Of a stretch of 64,000 nt of DNA, positions 45,215-57,085 are shown one piece after another (position 1 is the stretch's first letter; each line of letters begins with the position of its first letter). Source of the stretch: Aquiluna sp. (GTDB lineage Bacteria > Actinomycetota > Actinomycetes > Actinomycetales > Microbacteriaceae); assembly GCA_028144365.1 (NCBI GenBank), contig JAOGAX010000002.1, positions 1 to 64,000 of the forward strand, read 5' to 3'. The translations under genes were made by a program, and so were the position numbers. Under the pieces are notes generated by a model. The model made no database searches. It was not told the DNA's origin and saw only the letters and a program-made list of their open reading frames with translations.

Positions 45215-46432
45215 TTAGGCCATTGCCTTGCGCATGTTCTCAGCGAGGGTTGCCATGAACTCCTCGGTGGTCTGCCACTTCTGGTCCTTGCCGACTAAAG
45301 CGGCAAGGTCCTTGGTCATGTGGCCAGACTCTACGGTTTTGATGATCACGTCTTCAAGAGTCTGGGCAAACTTTGCAACCTCAGGGGTGCCATCCAGCTT
45401 GGCTCGGTGCATCAGACCGCGGGTCCAGGCGAAGATCGAGGCGATTGGGTTTGTGGAGGTCTTCTCACCCTTCTGCCACTGGCGGTAGTGGCGGGTTACG
45501 GTGCCGTGGGCAGCTTCTGCGAGCGCCGACTTGCCGTCTGGGGTAGTCAGTACTGAGGTCATCAGTCCCAGCGATCCAAATCCCTGAGCAACGGTGTCGG
45601 ACTGGACGTCACCGTCGTAGTTCTTACATGCCCAGACATAGCCACCCTCCCACTTCAAAGAGGCTGCAACCATGTCGTCAATGAGCCTGTGCTCATAGGT
45701 CAGTCCCGCGCTCGCGAACTTGTCCGCGTACTCGGCGTCGAAAATCTCTTGGAAGGTGTCCTTGAAGGCGCCGTCGTAGGCCTTCAGGATGGTGTTCTTG
45801 GTTGACATGTATACGGGGTATCCGCGGGATAGGCCGTAGTTGAATGATGCCCTAGCAAAGTCTCTGATCGAGTCGATGTAGTTATACATGCCCATTGCCA
45901 CGCCGCCGTTCTCCGGGTACTCAGCAATCTGCATTGTCTGAGGCTCGGAGCCATCGGCTGGGGTCCAGGTCATGGTGACAACGCCCTTGCCCGGCACCTT
46001 AAAGTCTGTTGCCTTGTATTGATCTCCGTGAGCGTGACGACCAATCACAATCGGCTTGGTCCAGCCAGGTACAAGCCTGGGAACATTGGAGATGATGATG
46101 GGCTCGCGGAAGACCACGCCGCCGAGAATGTTTCGAATGGTGCCGTTTGGGCTGCGCCACATCTTCTTGAGTCCAAATTCTTCGACTCTTGCCTCATCGG
46201 GGGTGATAGTCGCACACTTCACACCGACCCCGTGGGTCTTAATGGCGTTCGCGGCATCGATGGTGACCTGGTCATCTGTCTCATCACGGTGCTGAACCGA
46301 GAGATCGTAGTACTCGAGATCGATGTCCAAGAAGGGCAGGATCAGGTTGTCCTTGATGTCCTGCCAGATGATGCGAGTCATCTCATCGCCATCAAGCTCA
46401 ACAACCTTGCCAACTACCTTGATTTTGCTCAT
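45215..46432 (-). CDS. icd: NADP-dependent isocitrate dehydrogenase (dimeric, eukaryote-like)
   Basis: 405 residues. TCA-cycle step from isocitrate to 2-oxoglutarate, making NADPH. Begins [20 protein letters not shown]; contains [51 protein letters not shown] and [11 protein letters not shown], all of the type II homodimeric family rather than the E. coli type. ATG 46432 chosen: GGAG lies four bases upstream, and the open frame before it has no family similarity. Possible -10 TAGGCT at 46481-46476. Confidence 0.96.
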   Translation of the reverse strand: MSKIKVVGKVVELDGDEMTRIIWQDIKDNLILPFLDIDLEYYDLSVQHRDETDDQVTIDAANAIKTHGVGVKCATITPDEARVEEFGLKKMWRSPNGTIRNILGGVVFREPIIISNVPRLVPGWTKPIVIGRHAHGDQYKATDFKVPGKGVVTMTWTPADGSEPQTMQIAEYPENGGVAMGMYNYIDSIRDFARASFNYGLSRGYPVYMSTKNTILKAYDGAFKDTFQEIFDAEYADKFASAGLTYEHRLIDDMVAASLKWEGGYVWACKNYDGDVQSDTVAQGFGSLGLMTSVLTTPDGKSALAEAAHGTVTRHYRQWQKGEKTSTNPIASIFAWTRGLMHRAKLDGTPEVAKFAQTLEDVIIKTVESGHMTKDLAALVGKDQKWQTTEEFMATLAENMRKAMA

Positions 46433-46486
46433 TTTTCTCCTGAAATTACTGCGCACCTGGCGCAAAGCCTCGCCTAGCCTATCGTT

Positions 46487-46492
46487 TAGCAT
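46487..46492 (+). promoter_or_regulatory. -10 box of leaderless amylase promoter
   Basis: TAGCAT, six bases (TGAACA), then GTG 46499. Nearly the same string as at maf (TAGCCT TGAACC GTG). Confidence 0.5.
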
Positions 46493-46498
46493 TGAACA

Positions 46499-47935
46499 GT
46501 GCGTTTTCTCTCAGCTCTAGTCGGGTCAGTTCTCTCGGCAGCGACTCTGGTGGGGTGCGCAAGTCAAACCGAAGCTCCAGAGCAGGCCCAGGCTGAAATT
46601 CGTTACGAATCCCTTATTGGCGTTCAGCTGTTTATGTGGCCTTGGGACTCTATTGCTGCTGAGTGCGAGTTTCTTGGAGAATCCGGGGTCGACTGGGTCT
46701 TGACCTCACCACCTCAGGAGCACATCACCGGAGCTGCGTGGTGGACGGTCTACCAGCCCGTTAGCTACAAAATCGAATCAAGGTTCGGAACTCGTGAGCA
46801 GTTTGCCAACATGGTTGCTACCTGCAGCGAGCACGGGGTTGATGTCATAGCCGACGCCGTAATCAACCACATGACCGCTCAAACCTCTGGAACCGGTTAT
46901 GCCGGAACTAAGTTCACCAAATACGAGTATGAGAGCCTTTACACTCGCGAGGACTTCCACAACTGCAACCTCACCCCCGATGACTCAATCAGTAGCTATA
47001 AAGATCTCGCGCAGGTCCAAACCTGTGAACTTCTAGCCCTGAGTGATCTCAACCAGAAGCTAGAGAACGTCCAGAACCAGATCCTCACCTACCTAAACGA
47101 CCTTCTGTCGCTGGGGGTTGCCGGCTTCCGCATCGATGCCGCTAAACACATGGCGGCAAGCGACCTGAAGGTGATCATCGACCAGCTGCCCGAGGGAACC
47201 AGGGTCATTCACGAGGTAATTCGTGGTGGCGGGGAGCCGGTCCAGCCGGAGCAGTACCTGGATTCCGGCGAGGTCTGGGAGTTTGACTATGCGAGGAACA
47301 TGCGAAGCTACTTCAAGAGCGAGGTCATAACACCTGCCGCCTCGGCAATCAGGTTTAGGGACTTTACCCCCAGCAACCAGACCATTGCTTTTGTCTCCAA
47401 CCATGACACCGAGCGCAACGGTGAGACTCTCAACTACAACGACGCACGTTACTTTGAGCTCGCTACGGCAATGATGCTCGCCGAGGATTATGGCCAGCCC
47501 ATGCTCTACTCCTCCTATGCATTTCGCTCACGCGATGCAGGACCCTACGAGACGGTAAAGGGCGTCGGGCCAATCGACTGCAGCGGCGTGAGCGCACCAA
47601 AGGATGACTACAAGGCGGACGAGTGGATCTGCCAACACCGCTGGCAATCAACTATCAACATGATCCGATTCCGCGATCAAGTTGGAGCTGCCCCGGTTGT
47701 TGAGAAGTATCGCGAACGCGGTGTCTACGGCTTTGCCCGTGATGGTGTGGGCTACTTCATAACCAACGTCTTCGACACCCAGGAGATGAGCGTAAGCGTG
47801 CCAACCACGTTGCCCGATGGTGAGTACGTGAACCTCATTGACGGCGAGCTGCACCAGGTTGTTGGTGGAGAGCTGACTGCCACCCTGCCACCGATGAGCG
47901 CGATAGCACTGTTGGTGAGCGAAGCTAAGGACTAA
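46499..47935 (+). CDS. Secreted alpha-amylase lipoprotein, GH13 (subfamily 32-like)
   Basis: 478 residues. Lipoprotein signal ending TLVGC (Cys20). Catalytic (beta/alpha)8 barrel: [12 protein letters not shown] and SPPQEHI near the start, DAVINHM (conserved region I, ~118-124), GFRIDAAKH with nucleophile Asp213, HEVI with acid Glu239, and SNHDTE with stabilising Asp303. Overall pattern resembles Streptomyces alpha-amylases (GH13_32). A short C-terminal beta domain follows; no separate starch-binding domain. It should hydrolyse alpha-1,4-glucan at the cell surface. Stop interlocks with the convergent exporter gene (CTAA). Confidence 0.92.
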   Translation: MRFLSALVGSVLSAATLVGCASQTEAPEQAQAEIRYESLIGVQLFMWPWDSIAAECEFLGESGVDWVLTSPPQEHITGAAWWTVYQPVSYKIESRFGTREQFANMVATCSEHGVDVIADAVINHMTAQTSGTGYAGTKFTKYEYESLYTREDFHNCNLTPDDSISSYKDLAQVQTCELLALSDLNQKLENVQNQILTYLNDLLSLGVAGFRIDAAKHMAASDLKVIIDQLPEGTRVIHEVIRGGGEPVQPEQYLDSGEVWEFDYARNMRSYFKSEVITPAASAIRFRDFTPSNQTIAFVSNHDTERNGETLNYNDARYFELATAMMLAEDYGQPMLYSSYAFRSRDAGPYETVKGVGPIDCSGVSAPKDDYKADEWICQHRWQSTINMIRFRDQVGAAPVVEKYRERGVYGFARDGVGYFITNVFDTQEMSVSVPTTLPDGEYVNLIDGELHQVVGGELTATLPPMSAIALLVSEAKD

Positions 47936-49737
47936 ACCAGAGAGTCTTTCCAGGCCTTATAGAGCTTGGCAAACTTTCCACTTCCAGCTGCCAGGACCTT
48001 AGGAGCATCGTCCTCAATGATCTTGCCGTGCTCCATGACTAGCACTCTGTCAGCAATGGAAACCGTAGAGAGTCTGTGAGCGATGATGACAGCTGTCCGA
48101 CCTGCAAGCAGGGTCTTGAGTCCCCTCTGGACCATGCGCTCGGATGGGATATCAAGCGAAGACGTTGCCTCATCCAGAATCAGCACCGCGGGGTTAGCGA
48201 GAAAGGCTCGCGCGAACGAAATGAGCTGCCGCTGACCTGCGGACACCCTGCCACCGCGCTTATTGACATCGGTGTCATAACCCTCGGGGAGGCTCATGAT
48301 GAACTCGTGGGCACCAACCGCCTTGGCGGCGGACATTACGTCCTCAATTGAGGCACCGGGCCTACCAAGCTGAATGTTCTCCGCAACTGTTCCCGAGAAC
48401 AGGTAGGCCTCCTGGGTCACCATCACAACCTCACGCCTGAGGTCCTTGTTGGAGATGTCTCTAACGTCTACCCCATCAATGGTGACATTGCCCATACTTG
48501 GGTCATAGAAGCGAGAGATCAGCTTGGCAAGTGTGGACTTTCCAGCCCCTGTCGTTCCAACCAGAGCAATGGTCTGACCCGCAGGAATTTCTAGGTCAAA
48601 CTTGTGAAGGACTGTAGGGCCTGTCGAATACTTAAATTCAACGCCGTTGAAGTGGATATGGCCCTTTGCGCTATCAAATTCGACTGGGCTCTGAGTCTCC
48701 GGCACCGAAGGCTCTTCTTCCAGAACACCTGAGATCTTCTCAAGTGCGCTGGCTGCCGATTGGTAGGAGTTATAGAAGATTGCAATCTCTTCCATCGGGT
48801 CAAAGAACCTTCTGGCATACAAAATTGCTGCAGTTAGAACGCCAATGCCCAAGGAGCCCTCGAGAACTCTGTAGCCACCCACCAGCAAAACGGCTGCAAC
48901 GGTGGCGTTTCCAATCAGGATCAGGCCTGGGTCGTAAATACCAAAGAGCTGAATGAGGTGGGCATTGTGACCGCGGTAGTCCTCGACGAGCCCACCGAAG
49001 TGCTTCTCGTTGCGCTTTTCCTTGCGAAAGGCCTTCACCGCACGAATGCCGGTCATGCTCTCAACGAAGTACTGGATCAGGCGCGAGGAGGCGACCCTCT
49101 GCTTGCGGTAGCCGCGGTTCGTCTTCACCTGGAACCAGCGAGTTAGTAGCGCCAGCGGCAACAAAGCTCCGAACAAAACCAGGAACGAAACTGGATCTAG
49201 CAGCAGTAGCGCTACCGCTGTGAAGAACATGAACATAGCTCCAATAGCAAGCTCGTTCAGACCACCTGCAAGTAGCTCCGCAATCGACTCGAGATCCGAG
49301 GTCTGACGCGCAATAACGCGACCTGCGGTGTAGCGCTCGTGAAACTCAACCGAGAGCTTCTGAGTGTGAACAAACATCCGGTTTCTAAGGTCAAACACCA
49401 CATTCTGAGCAAGCCTGGCAGTGATCATCAGGAAGAAGTAGGTCAGAATCGAGGTCATCAGCGCAGCGGACAAATACAGTCCAACCACAATCCAAAGCTC
49501 GTTGTATTCGCGCATGATCGCTCGAGGTAGAGCCCAGTCGATACCCAAAGCAATCAGAGCGGGACCTGCAACCCTGATGGCCGTTGAGATTACACCCAAG
49601 AAGATTGCGAGGATTAGCCTCAGCCGCATCGGGGCAAGCAGCGAACCAAGCAGCCTTCTAGAGCGGGCCCTTACAAAGCGAGACTCCTCTTTGTTAAGGT
49701 CTGTGCGCTCCTCATCGTTAGTTCCGTAGAGACTCAA
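47932..49737 (-). CDS. Heterodimeric ABC exporter subunit with catalytic Glu
   Basis: 601 residues. Six membrane segments then ATPase: Walker [10 protein letters not shown], signature written VSAGQRQ instead of LSGGQ, Walker [12 protein letters not shown] with catalytic glutamate, H-loop AHRLSTV. The altered signature here, together with the altered Walker B in its partner, fits a heterodimer with one working and one degenerate ATP site. Start overlaps its partner by four bases (ATGA). Confidence 0.92.
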   Translation of the reverse strand: MSLYGTNDEERTDLNKEESRFVRARSRRLLGSLLAPMRLRLILAIFLGVISTAIRVAGPALIALGIDWALPRAIMREYNELWIVVGLYLSAALMTSILTYFFLMITARLAQNVVFDLRNRMFVHTQKLSVEFHERYTAGRVIARQTSDLESIAELLAGGLNELAIGAMFMFFTAVALLLLDPVSFLVLFGALLPLALLTRWFQVKTNRGYRKQRVASSRLIQYFVESMTGIRAVKAFRKEKRNEKHFGGLVEDYRGHNAHLIQLFGIYDPGLILIGNATVAAVLLVGGYRVLEGSLGIGVLTAAILYARRFFDPMEEIAIFYNSYQSAASALEKISGVLEEEPSVPETQSPVEFDSAKGHIHFNGVEFKYSTGPTVLHKFDLEIPAGQTIALVGTTGAGKSTLAKLISRFYDPSMGNVTIDGVDVRDISNKDLRREVVMVTQEAYLFSGTVAENIQLGRPGASIEDVMSAAKAVGAHEFIMSLPEGYDTDVNKRGGRVSAGQRQLISFARAFLANPAVLILDEATSSLDIPSERMVQRGLKTLLAGRTAVIIAHRLSTVSIADRVLVMEHGKIIEDDAPKVLAAGSGKFAKLYKAWKDSLV

Positions 49738-51509
49738 ATGTTCACCTCCCGCTCCTTCTGCTCCTCGTCCAAAGAGGTGATCACGTAGCGGTAGTGCTCG
49801 CTAGAGCGAATAAGTTCCTGGTGGGTGCCGAAGGCGGTTATCTTCCCGTCCTCCATGAGCGCAACCTTGTCCGCCAACATCACTGTTGAGGGTCGGTGGG
49901 CGACAATCAATGCCGTGGTCTCCTTCAGGACATGCCTCAGGGCATCCTCGACCATAGCTTCGGTGTCGACATCCAGCGCCGATAGCGGATCGTCTAGGAC
50001 GAGAATTCTTGGGTTTGCTGCCACCGCTCTTGCAAGCGCTAGTCTTTGGCGCTGTCCACCGGAGAGCGAGAGGCCCTCTTCGCCAATTGTGGTATCGAGA
50101 CCGTCGGGCAGCTCATAGACGAATTGTGCCTGGGCGATCTCTAGGGCCTGCTTTAGATCTTCCTCAGTAGCATTGGGGTTTCCAAGTAGCACGTTGTCTC
50201 TCACCGAAGAGGAAAACAGGGTGGCATCTTCGAATGCCATGGCGATGTGGCTGCGGAGCTCGCCTCGAGACATCTCTCTGATGTCAAGGCCGTCAATGGT
50301 GATCGAACCACTGGTGACCTCATAGAGCCTCGTGGTCAGTGCGGTGAGGGTTGTCTTGCCGCATCCGGTTAGGCCAATAAGTGCCACGGACTCACCAGGT
50401 TCAATCCTTAGGTCCACACCACTAATCAAAGCCTTGGAATCCTCGGAGGCATCTGGATAGCGGAAGTGGACGTCATGGAACTCGAGAAGGCCCTTCGGGT
50501 CTGCGACCTGCTTCGGGTTATCGGGATCAACAATCGGGTTCACCTCATCCATGACCTCAAAGAAGCGCTCGGTGGCGGTCTTCGCCTCAAGGGTGAAGGA
50601 GAGCAAGAAGCCAAGCGACTCTGTTGGCCACCTAAGCACCATCACAGTCGCGAAGAAGGCCACCAGGGTCCCAACCGAGACGTCTCCTTGAGCCACAAGC
50701 CAGACCCCAGCCAACATGGAGAGCCCGACTGCCAGCTCAGGAATCAGAATCAAATAGAGCCAGATATTGGCAACGGCTTTGGCCTTACGAATCTCGGTGG
50801 ACTGAAGGTCGGAGGCCTGGTTCGAAAATTGGTGCGCGGCAAACGCTCCGCGCCCAAAGGACTTTAGGACCCTAACGCCGTGAACTGCCTCTTCAACGCG
50901 GGTGGCCAAATCGCCCGATTGATCCTGGGACAGCCTCGCAATGAGCTTGTATTTTCCCTCAAAGAGGAACCCGGCAATCCAGATCGGAATCGTTGCCACA
51001 AAAAAGATCAGGCCCAGCCAGAAGTTGAATGTGAAGAGAATCACGAGACCCACGATGATCGTGATCAGATTTGCCGTGAACAGCACAAGACCAAAGCTCA
51101 TCCAACGACGAATTAGATGGAGATCCGAGACTGCCCTGGAAAGTAGCTGCCCCGAGGGCCAGCGATCATGGAAAGCAACTGGAAGATCCTGCAGCTTCTC
51201 ATAGAGCTTGTTGCGCATGTCAGCCTCGACATAAGTACCCGGGGTAAGCACCAACCAGCGCCTAAGCAGCACGAACAGTGCCTCGAGAACGCCAAGAAAC
51301 AGAATCAAACCGACCGCCGGCAAGAGCGCGTCAAGGCCGCCAGCGACCAAGGAATTCACTAGGTCCTGGAGTAGCTGCGGAATGGCGAGTGCGAACATGT
51401 GTGCAGCGATGCCGGCCAGCATCCCAAGGATCAACCTGGGTATGGCCTTCTTCGCAAACGGCACCAGCCGCAAAAGAACCTTGAGAGTTCCTGATTCGGA
51501 ATTTTGCAT
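49734..51509 (-). CDS. Heterodimeric ABC exporter subunit with degenerate Walker B
   Basis: 591 residues. Six membrane segments, then Walker [10 protein letters not shown], intact signature LSGGQRQR, and Walker [12 protein letters not shown] with Asp in place of the catalytic Glu; H-loop AHRPSTV. This is the TM287/BmrC-like partner: it supplies a good signature to the other subunit's ATP. ATG 51509 follows GGAAGAG. Exporter substrate unknown. Confidence 0.92.
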   Translation of the reverse strand: MQNSESGTLKVLLRLVPFAKKAIPRLILGMLAGIAAHMFALAIPQLLQDLVNSLVAGGLDALLPAVGLILFLGVLEALFVLLRRWLVLTPGTYVEADMRNKLYEKLQDLPVAFHDRWPSGQLLSRAVSDLHLIRRWMSFGLVLFTANLITIIVGLVILFTFNFWLGLIFFVATIPIWIAGFLFEGKYKLIARLSQDQSGDLATRVEEAVHGVRVLKSFGRGAFAAHQFSNQASDLQSTEIRKAKAVANIWLYLILIPELAVGLSMLAGVWLVAQGDVSVGTLVAFFATVMVLRWPTESLGFLLSFTLEAKTATERFFEVMDEVNPIVDPDNPKQVADPKGLLEFHDVHFRYPDASEDSKALISGVDLRIEPGESVALIGLTGCGKTTLTALTTRLYEVTSGSITIDGLDIREMSRGELRSHIAMAFEDATLFSSSVRDNVLLGNPNATEEDLKQALEIAQAQFVYELPDGLDTTIGEEGLSLSGGQRQRLALARAVAANPRILVLDDPLSALDVDTEAMVEDALRHVLKETTALIVAHRPSTVMLADKVALMEDGKITAFGTHQELIRSSEHYRYVITSLDEEQKEREVNI

Positions 51510-51570
51510 TTATCTCTTCCGCCACCCTAGGCAGCCTTACAGGCTAACAGACTGCGGGCCCGAGAGATTC

Positions 51571-53112
51571 CTAGTGGTAGAAGTGTCGCTCGCCAGTGAA
51601 ATACATCGTGATGCCGGCTTTTTCAGCCGCCTGGATTACCTCTTCGTCCCGCACACTTCCGCCTGGCTGCACAACCGCTGAGATACCGCCAGAAATGAGC
51701 ACCTCCAAGCCATCTGCAAAGGGGAAGAAAGCATCTGATGCTGCAACCGATCCCGCTGCCCGATCCCCGGCGCGCTGAATGGCGAGGTGGCAGGAGTCAA
51801 GCCGGTTCACCTGACCCATTCCAATGCCAACCGCAGCAAGATCCTTGGCCAGCAAAATTGCATTGGACTTCACCGCTCGAGATGCCCGCCAGGCAAACTC
51901 TAGGTCTGCCATCAGTGCAGGAGACGCAGGCTTCCCTGAAACCAGCTTCCAAGCTGAAACATCTAGGCCTTCGAAGCTATCTGGTTCTTGAACCAGTAGG
52001 CCTCCGGAGATCTGCCTAATTTCGCGACTTGGGAGCTTGTAGTCACCCGAAAGCTCAAGAATTCTGAGGTTCTTTTTCTTGGAAAGTATCTCTAGCGCCT
52101 CGGGACTAAAGCTAGGTGCGGCAATCACCTCGGTGAATACCTGGGAGAGCGAAGCTGCGAATTCGGCAGTGACCTCGCGGTTTGCTGCCACCACGCCACC
52201 AAAAGCCGATACTGGATCGGTGAGGTGAGCGCGTATGTAGGCAGAGATTATTGGGTCTTCTGCCCTCGGCTCGGCAATCGCCACACCACATGGGTTAGCG
52301 TGCTTGATGATTGCAACTGCAGGCTCAGAGAAGTCATAGGCCGCTCTGACTGCAGCGTCGATGTCTACAAAGTTGTTGTAGGACATCTCCTTGCCTCCGA
52401 GCAACTTCGCACTCGCCACACCCGTATTACCGTCAACGAAAAGTGATGCTGCCTGGTGGGAGTTTTCTCCGTAGCGCAGGTCACCACTCTTGGTAAAGCC
52501 GAGCGAGAGCCGCTCAGAGCCAAGCTGCCCAGCTAGCCAAGAGGAGACGGCAGCGTCATAGTTGGCGGTGTGACTGAATGCCTCGAGCGCAAGCTGTTTT
52601 CTCAACTCAAGATCTGTGCCACCGTCTTCGATTGCCTCAATGATTGCTGGGTAGCGCTCTGGGCTAACAACGATTGCAACGTTGGCGTGGTTCTTGGCGC
52701 TCGCTCTAACCATCGCCGGTCCACCAATGTCGATTTGCTCAACACTCTCGTCGAAGCCGGCGCCCGAGGAAACAGTCTCCACAAATGGGTATAGGTTCAC
52801 CACAACAAGCTCAAAGGGTTCAATACCAAGGCTCTCAAGCTGCTCGACGTGAGAGTCGAGTCTTAGATCTGCCAGCAGTCCTCCATGGATTGCTGGGTGC
52901 AGGGTCTTGACCCTGCCGTCCAAGGACTCGGGAAAGCCCGTGACCTCGCTCACCTCGCTCACCGCGATTCCGGCCGCAGCAATCTGCTTAGCAGTCGATC
53001 CGGTAGAGACGATTGCCACCCCGGCTTTGGAGAGAGCGGTTGCAAGTTCAATTAGTCCGGTCTTGTCAGAGACCGAGATCAGAGCCCGCCTGATTGCTAC
53101 CTTGTCTCTCAA
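51571..53112 (-). CDS. purH: Bifunctional AICAR transformylase / IMP cyclohydrolase
   Basis: 513 residues. Last two steps of IMP synthesis. N-terminal cyclohydrolase domain (about 1-195: [32 protein letters not shown]). C-terminal transformylase domain with [19 protein letters not shown] and [15 protein letters not shown] start in a four-base TTGA overlap with purN. Confidence 0.96.
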   Translation of the reverse strand: MRDKVAIRRALISVSDKTGLIELATALSKAGVAIVSTGSTAKQIAAAGIAVSEVSEVTGFPESLDGRVKTLHPAIHGGLLADLRLDSHVEQLESLGIEPFELVVVNLYPFVETVSSGAGFDESVEQIDIGGPAMVRASAKNHANVAIVVSPERYPAIIEAIEDGGTDLELRKQLALEAFSHTANYDAAVSSWLAGQLGSERLSLGFTKSGDLRYGENSHQAASLFVDGNTGVASAKLLGGKEMSYNNFVDIDAAVRAAYDFSEPAVAIIKHANPCGVAIAEPRAEDPIISAYIRAHLTDPVSAFGGVVAANREVTAEFAASLSQVFTEVIAAPSFSPEALEILSKKKNLRILELSGDYKLPSREIRQISGGLLVQEPDSFEGLDVSAWKLVSGKPASPALMADLEFAWRASRAVKSNAILLAKDLAAVGIGMGQVNRLDSCHLAIQRAGDRAAGSVAASDAFFPFADGLEVLISGGISAVVQPGGSVRDEEVIQAAEKAGITMYFTGERHFYH

Positions 53113-53699
53113 CTCGAAACCTCCTCGAGCTTCAGCTCGTCACTTGCAATTGCCTCAATGGTCTTCACAAGCTGCTGCTTTTCAATTTCTTTGATCCGTT
53201 CGTGAAGCTCGTGCTCTGAGATGCCTGCTGGAATTGCCATGCTCTGCTGGGATATAACGGGTCCTGTGTCGACACCGGCATCAACTATGTGGATAGTGCT
53301 ACCGGTTTCGCCAGCTCCGGCGGCAAGGGCATCACGAACCGCGTGAGCACCAGGGAACTTTGGCAACAAAGATGGGTGCAGGTTGATAATCCTTGGGTAG
53401 TACCTGTCGACAAAGCTCTTTGGAAGCACTCGCATAAACCCAGCAAGAACAATCAGGTCAGGTTGGTGGATTTCGATATTGCTGGCGAGAACCTCGGCCC
53501 ACTCGTCCTTGGAAGCGAAACCGCCGGGCTGGACCACAAAGGTTGTCTTGTCGAATAACTCTGCATGCTCTAGGCCCTCAGCCGCTCTATCAGCACCAAC
53601 AGCCAGAACCTTTGCTGGATAAAGCGGGTTGTCACAGGCTTCCAGGAGCGCCTTTAGGTTGGAACCTGTACCGGAAATGAGTACAACAATCGAGAGCAC
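53109..53699 (-). CDS. purN: Phosphoribosylglycinamide formyltransferase
   Basis: 196 residues from GTG 53699. Transfers formyl from 10-formyl-tetrahydrofolate in purine synthesis. [13 protein letters not shown] start motif; catalytic Asn-His in [16 protein letters not shown]; catalytic Asp in [14 protein letters not shown] 53705 is two codons upstream, but the -10 box predicts GTG 53699, which also matches the family N-terminus. Confidence 0.95.
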   Translation of the reverse strand: MLSIVVLISGTGSNLKALLEACDNPLYPAKVLAVGADRAAEGLEHAELFDKTTFVVQPGGFASKDEWAEVLASNIEIHQPDLIVLAGFMRVLPKSFVDRYYPRIINLHPSLLPKFPGAHAVRDALAAGAGETGSTIHIVDAGVDTGPVISQQSMAIPAGISEHELHERIKEIEKQQLVKTIEAIASDELKLEEVSS

Positions 53700-53705
53700 G
53701 GCCAA

Positions 53706-53711
53706 AGTCTA
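53706..53711 (-). promoter_or_regulatory. -10 box TAGACT overlapping the DUF6350 stop codon
   Basis: On the minus strand TAGACT is followed by TTGGCC and GTG 53699. Its TAG is the stop of the DUF6350 gene. Confidence 0.5.
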
Positions 53712-54956
53712 CTTTCGCTCATCCGCACTGGAGTAGGGCCGCACCACCACAAGCGAAGCTAGGAACGTCGGCACTAGAACCTGGACAAAGATGATTCCGG
53801 CAAAAACCAGTGCGTCGATGCCAACCCACGAGAAACGCCCAGGACCAAAACTGCCAGATGCAACAAGTGCCAATAGCAGAGCCAAGGCTGCCGCAACGGT
53901 TGCGGCGACCAACGCCAAAGCGCTCGCCGCACCAAAGCGGGTTGCGTACTCCCACCTAAGTCCATCCGAGAACTTTCTAGATAGCACGGTGGCGAAAAAC
54001 GCAGCCAGCACTGGCACAAGTGCGAACAGTATCCCGCGTTCGAAACCTCCGGTTGGGATGGCGGCAAAGACAGGCATCGCCGGAAGCGGCCCAAGCTGAG
54101 TGGCTAGCGGGGAGACGTAGCTTCCCTCACCGATTGCGAAGCCAACTCCGGAGATCCAGCTGGCGCCAAAGGCAATCAGGTTGGGAAGGATTGCTAGCTG
54201 CCCAATGGTCAGCATCAACCCGCCAAATAGGCTCAGGCCAAGGCCCTGATAGAGCCGCAGCACCTCAATCCAGCCAAACCCAAGGGCAAGGGCAATCATT
54301 AGGGAGCTTGTAAGCAACAGGGTGGCAATCACCGAGACACCGATTCGTGTGGCCGGAGGCAGAACAGTCTTTATAGACCAGTGGAGCTTTTCAAATGCCG
54401 AGCTGGCAAGACCCCTGAGAAACACCCGCTCTCTCGCCTCTGGGCCATTGGCTCCCTCAAACAGCTCAAAACGCCTTCCGGAGATAGACGCGATGAAAAG
54501 TAGCCCGCCAAAGAATGCGGCTGGGATAAACAGCGGGCCCCACTCTCCCATCACCACAGCCTCTGTCTGGATCACCAGGCTCAGCCCATAGGAGACGCCT
54601 CCAAAGGCGGCAGCGCCGCCTAGCCAAGCGGGCCAAAGCGAGGATGCAGCGCTGAGTCTGTAGCCAATTCGAATTGCCATCAGTGCCATCAGCAGCGTTA
54701 GCCCCAGTGGTAACACGCTCAGAGTGAAGGCGGGGAACGTAATGCCAACTAACTCGCCAGCCGAAAAATGCAGTGGAACACCACACGCAAGTAAGAATGC
54801 ATAACCTGCAACCTGCAGGGCAACTATCCAATCAACGGAGCCGTCACCCTCGATAAACCAGGCGAGTGTCAGGGGAGCAACTATTAGGCCTACAACCGAG
54901 GCAATGATGATGAGCGCTTGAAGCGCCGCAATCGCAAAGCTAAGCCCCCGGTTCAC
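53709..54956 (-). CDS. DUF6350-type polytopic membrane protein
   Basis: 415 residues, roughly ten membrane segments with short loops and no recognisable catalytic motif; one longer cytoplasmic-looking loop near 165-190 (GANGPEARERV). Matches the actinobacterial DUF6350 family by its position between sucD and purN and by its plan. Role unknown. GTG start four bases after sucD. Confidence 0.75.
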   Translation of the reverse strand: MNRGLSFAIAALQALIIIASVVGLIVAPLTLAWFIEGDGSVDWIVALQVAGYAFLLACGVPLHFSAGELVGITFPAFTLSVLPLGLTLLMALMAIRIGYRLSAASSLWPAWLGGAAAFGGVSYGLSLVIQTEAVVMGEWGPLFIPAAFFGGLLFIASISGRRFELFEGANGPEARERVFLRGLASSAFEKLHWSIKTVLPPATRIGVSVIATLLLTSSLMIALALGFGWIEVLRLYQGLGLSLFGGLMLTIGQLAILPNLIAFGASWISGVGFAIGEGSYVSPLATQLGPLPAMPVFAAIPTGGFERGILFALVPVLAAFFATVLSRKFSDGLRWEYATRFGAASALALVAATVAAALALLLALVASGSFGPGRFSWVGIDALVFAGIIFVQVLVPTFLASLVVVRPYSSADERK

Positions 54957-54960
54957 CGAA

Positions 54961-55848
54961 CTACAGCTTGCTTACTATTTCCCGCATCAGTTCGGCAGTC
55001 TCCGAGGGGGTCTTGCCCACCTTCACACCAACTGCCTCGAAGGCCTCTTTCTTGGCCTGCGCGGTTCCGGCTGAGCCTGAAACAATTGCGCCAGCGTGGC
55101 CCATGGTCTTGCCCTCAGGGGCGGTGAAACCCGCTACATAGGCAACCACTGGCTTGCTGACGTTCTTGGAAATGTACTCGGCGGCTTTCTCTTCGGAGTC
55201 GCCACCAATCTCACCGATCAGAACGATTGCCTTAGTCTCGGGGTCCTTTTCGAACGCCTCGAGCGCATCGATGTGAGTGGTGCCAATCACGGGGTCTCCA
55301 CCAATACCGATGGCAGTTGAGAATCCGATGTCACGAAGCTCAAACATCATCTGGTAGGTCAGGGTGCCGCTCTTTGAGACAAGTCCAATTGGACCGCGAC
55401 CTGTGATGTTCGATGGGGTAATACCTGCATTGGACTGCTCAGGAGAGATGATTCCGGGGCAGTTTGGTCCAATCAACCTGGTCTTCTTGCCCTTTTCGAC
55501 GTTGTAGGCCCAAGCAGCTGCGGAGTCGTGCACCGGAATACCCTCGGTGATGGCAACAGCCAGCGGGATCTCAGCGTCGATGGCCTCGATGATGGCCGCC
55601 TTCGCAAAAGCTGGTGGAACAAAGATTACGGAGACATTTGCTCCGGTTTTCTCCATGGCCTCCGCAACAGAACCAAAGACTGGCAGCGACTTACCCTCGA
55701 CCTCGACGCTCTCGCCGGCCTTTCTGGGGTTTACACCGCCAACAATGTTGCTGCCGCCTGCGAGCATGCGCTGAGTGTGCTTCATGCCCTCGGCACCTGT
55801 CATGCCCTGGACGATGATCTTGGAGTTGGAGTCTAGATAAATTGCCAT
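54961..55848 (-). CDS. sucD: Succinyl-CoA synthetase alpha subunit
   Basis: 295 residues. Binds CoA and carries the phosphohistidine. [33 protein letters not shown], and [17 protein letters not shown] with the phospho-His. ATG 55848 follows a GGGACAG purine stretch; the longer frame upstream lies over the sucC end. Ten bases after sucC. Confidence 0.96.
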   Translation of the reverse strand: MAIYLDSNSKIIVQGMTGAEGMKHTQRMLAGGSNIVGGVNPRKAGESVEVEGKSLPVFGSVAEAMEKTGANVSVIFVPPAFAKAAIIEAIDAEIPLAVAITEGIPVHDSAAAWAYNVEKGKKTRLIGPNCPGIISPEQSNAGITPSNITGRGPIGLVSKSGTLTYQMMFELRDIGFSTAIGIGGDPVIGTTHIDALEAFEKDPETKAIVLIGEIGGDSEEKAAEYISKNVSKPVVAYVAGFTAPEGKTMGHAGAIVSGSAGTAQAKKEAFEAVGVKVGKTPSETAELMREIVSKL

Positions 55849-55858
55849 TGTCTGTCCC

Positions 55859-57016
55859 TTACCTGTTCGCCAGCTTCGCGGCCTCGTCAGCGCCGCCATC
55901 CATGGTCTCGGCCAGAGTGACCAGAGGGTGAGCGTAGTCAGCCAGAATTGCTCGGCCCTGGTCTACGTTGTTGCCATCAAGTCTCACGACAAGCGGCTTG
56001 GAAGCTTTGTCTCCTAGGGTGTTCAAAGCGCCCACAATTCCGTTAGCGACTGCGTCACAGGCAGTGATGCCACCGAAAACATTTACAAACACGCTCTTAA
56101 CCTGGGGGTCGTTCAGGATGACATCTAGACCTGCCGCCATGACCTCTGCCGATGCTCCGCCTCCAATGTCCAGGAAGTTCGCCGGCTTCACGCTTCCGTG
56201 ACGCTCACCTGCGTAGGCAACGACATCAAGAGTTGACATCACAAGGCCAGCTCCATTGCCGATAATTCCGACCTCACCGTCAAGCTTGACGTAGTTGAGG
56301 TCAAGGGCCTGGGCCTTTGCCTCCAGGGGATCAAGCTGATCGCGTTCCATCTCTTCGCGCTCGTGGCGGAACTCCGCGTTGTCATCTAGAGAAACCTTGC
56401 CGTCAAGGGCAATGATGTCGCTGTCCGCAGTGAGCACCAGTGGATTGACCTCAACCAGGGTCGCGTCTTCTTTGGTGAAGACCTCATAGAGCTTCACGAA
56501 GACATCGGAAACCTTGTCCTGCAGCTCTGCCGGGAAGCCGGCCTGCTTCGCAATCTCCAGAGCCTTGGCCTTGTCGATGCCAGATACTGCCGAAATCGGC
56601 ACCTTTGCGAGTGCATCTGGGCGCTCAACCGCAAGCTGCTCAATCTCCACACCACCTTCAACGCTGCAGAGCGAGAGGAAGGTGCGATTGGAACGGTCCA
56701 GCAAAACTGAGAAGTAGAACTCTTTGTCAATCTGGGCACCCTGGGCAATCATCACGCGCTTTACAACGTGGCCCTTAATGTCGAGCCCGAGGATCTCCTC
56801 GGCACGCTCCCTGGCCTCTTGTGGGTTGTGAGCAAGCTTCACGCCACCTGCCTTGCCACGGCCGCCAGTTTTGACCTGTGCCTTGATGACAACGGTTCCA
56901 CCAATTTCCTTGGCGGCCTGCTCGGCCTCTTCTGGGGTGTCTGCAATGCGACCGGCTAAAACGGGGACCCCATAGGCCTCAAATAGGTCGCGTGCTTGAT
57001 ATTCAAATAAATCCAC
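55859..57016 (-). CDS. sucC: Succinyl-CoA synthetase beta subunit
   Basis: 385 residues. ATP-grasp subunit binding nucleotide and succinate. Begins [31 protein letters not shown] loop, [23 protein letters not shown] and [11 protein letters not shown] start. First gene of sucC-sucD-DUF6350, with purN-purH beyond. Confidence 0.96.
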   Translation of the reverse strand: MDLFEYQARDLFEAYGVPVLAGRIADTPEEAEQAAKEIGGTVVIKAQVKTGGRGKAGGVKLAHNPQEARERAEEILGLDIKGHVVKRVMIAQGAQIDKEFYFSVLLDRSNRTFLSLCSVEGGVEIEQLAVERPDALAKVPISAVSGIDKAKALEIAKQAGFPAELQDKVSDVFVKLYEVFTKEDATLVEVNPLVLTADSDIIALDGKVSLDDNAEFRHEREEMERDQLDPLEAKAQALDLNYVKLDGEVGIIGNGAGLVMSTLDVVAYAGERHGSVKPANFLDIGGGASAEVMAAGLDVILNDPQVKSVFVNVFGGITACDAVANGIVGALNTLGDKASKPLVVRLDGNNVDQGRAILADYAHPLVTLAETMDGGADEAAKLANR

Positions 57017-57054
57017 GGTGAAATTCGTTTCCTGTGAGAGCGGACAACCCGCTA

Positions 57055-57060
57055 AGTCTA
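57055..57060 (-). promoter_or_regulatory. -10 box of the sucCD promoter
   Basis: TAGACT on the minus strand about 38 bases before sucC; here a leader with AGGAAAC is kept. Confidence 0.4.
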
Positions 57061-57085
57061 GCGAACCGCTATTGGTCAGAGCCCG

